DNA from: an uncultured Propionibacteriaceae bacterium
GTDB taxonomy: Bacteria > Actinomycetota > Actinomycetes > Propionibacteriales > Propionibacteriaceae
Direction: 5' to 3'
Assembly (NCBI GenBank): GCA_936941515.1
Contig: CAKZJI010000107.1
Coordinates: forward strand, 1-5,598
DNA: 5,598 nt
The position numbers were made by a program, and so were the translations under genes. The notes below the pieces were generated by a model. That model made no database searches and was not told where the DNA came from. It worked only from the letters and a program-made list of their open reading frames with translations. Shown piece after piece: positions 5,116 to 5,598 of this stretch. Position 1 is the first letter of the stretch, and each line of letters begins with the position of its first letter.

Positions 5116-5598
5116 GCCTCTGGTCGTGGATCGTTCCCAGCGCTGTGCTTCTGGGAGGCTGCGGGGTCTGCGCACTGGCTGGTTTCGGGGTCGGCTGGGT
5201 TGTCGTCGCGCAGCCGGCGCTGTTCTGGGTCTTCGTCGTCATCTGGACCAGCGCATCGGTCTATTTCGGTTCTCTGGTGGGCACCTTCGCCGGATTGGCT
5301 GCGGTGCTGCGACGGCAGCTCCACGAGGCAACTGATCGTCGCCTCGCCCGCTGGCAGCAGCGCCCTTCGCTGTCGCGGAGGATCACGCTGATCATCGGCC
5401 TCACAGCCTGCACGCTGCTGTTCGCGCTGGCCTGGGTGGGGTTGCTGGGCGATCCCACCCGTCCGGCTGCCTGGGCCATGATGACGGGGGCAAGCTACCT
5501 GGCGCTGGCCCCTTCGATGGCTCTGGCGCTGCTCTACCACCGCGCGCTGGCCCTTCGCGACGCAGCAGATCCCGGACCAGCCGGATCCCCAGAACCCA
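5112..5598 (+). CDS. Small four-helix membrane protein, second of the tandem pair (3' end beyond window)
   Basis: The gene begins at ATG 5112, inside the ATGA overlap with the upstream stop (5113-5115), and stays open for 162 codons to the window edge. Its sequence lines up almost without gaps to the preceding protein: LGGC (14-17), GVGW, AQP (33-35 against QQP), SLSRRI (86-91), GLLGDP (110-115), W121 and YH (142-143). The same four membrane segments and basic central linker (~67-91, RRQLHEATDRRLARWQQR) are present. The last residues before the edge (DAADPGPAGSPEP) are a Pro/Gly-rich cytoplasmic tail, so the stop is probably close. Function is unknown. Translational coupling and shared fold suggest the two proteins work together. 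Confidence 0.72.
   Translation, partial: MSLWSWIVPSAVLLGGCGVCALAGFGVGWVVVAQPALFWVFVVIWTSASVYFGSLVGTFAGLAAVLRRQLHEATDRRLARWQQRPSLSRRITLIIGLTACTLLFALAWVGLLGDPTRPAAWAMMTGASYLALAPSMALALLYHRALALRDAADPGPAGSPEP

Noticed and set aside
1..5598. tRNA, rRNA, CRISPR array, insertion sequence ends or attachment sites
   Set aside because: No cloverleaf, spaced direct-repeat array, transposase-like frame or paired terminal repeats were seen on either strand.

Overview
The window looks like DNA from a high-GC actinobacterium. A Propionibacteriaceae-like host is my guess from the style of the proteins and the apparently leaderless starts; no rRNA or other marker gene is present to prove it. All genes are GC-rich, but the middle of the window is visibly less so (for example 30 of 60 bases at 4081-4140, against 48 of 60 at 181-240). 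Both ends of the window cut through reading frames.

Layout. (1) 1-495, minus strand: the first ~50 codons read as the N-terminus of a capsule/exopolysaccharide glycosyltransferase. The frame then passes without interruption into the lipoyl/hairpin part of a Gram-negative RND efflux adaptor (HlyD/AcrA type). This is most likely a chimeric joint, not a real gene, and 1 to ~345 should be treated as probably foreign. (2) 565-1206, plus: a short Wzz/YveK-type chain-length protein. (3) 1196-2425, minus: a Wzy/O-antigen-ligase-type polymerase that converges on and overlaps the Wzz gene. With the glycosyltransferase start, these form the edge of a surface polysaccharide locus. (4) 2550-4593, plus: a tightly coupled two-gene unit, an AAA_21/OLD-like ATPase followed by a TOPRIM/DUF4276-like protein. 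This is the architecture of OLD-, PARIS- and RloAB-like anti-phage systems. The ATPase carries a one-base deletion near 3668-3671 that moves its conserved THSP (H-loop) segment out of frame. (5) 4642-5598, plus: two tandem, overlapping genes for small four-helix membrane proteins that are clearly paralogous to each other and have no function I recognise. The second runs off the window.

How they fit together. The polysaccharide genes would act at the membrane: Wzz sets chain length, the polymerase/ligase joins repeat units, and the glycosyltransferase builds the unit. The ATPase/TOPRIM pair looks like an accessory defence cassette sitting beside this surface-glycan locus. Three plus-strand starts (565, 2550, 4642) each lie exactly six bases after a TANNNT-like or CANNNT-like hexamer, suggesting leaderless transcripts and three separate transcription units. 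No tRNA, rRNA, CRISPR array, insertion sequence or strong terminator was seen.
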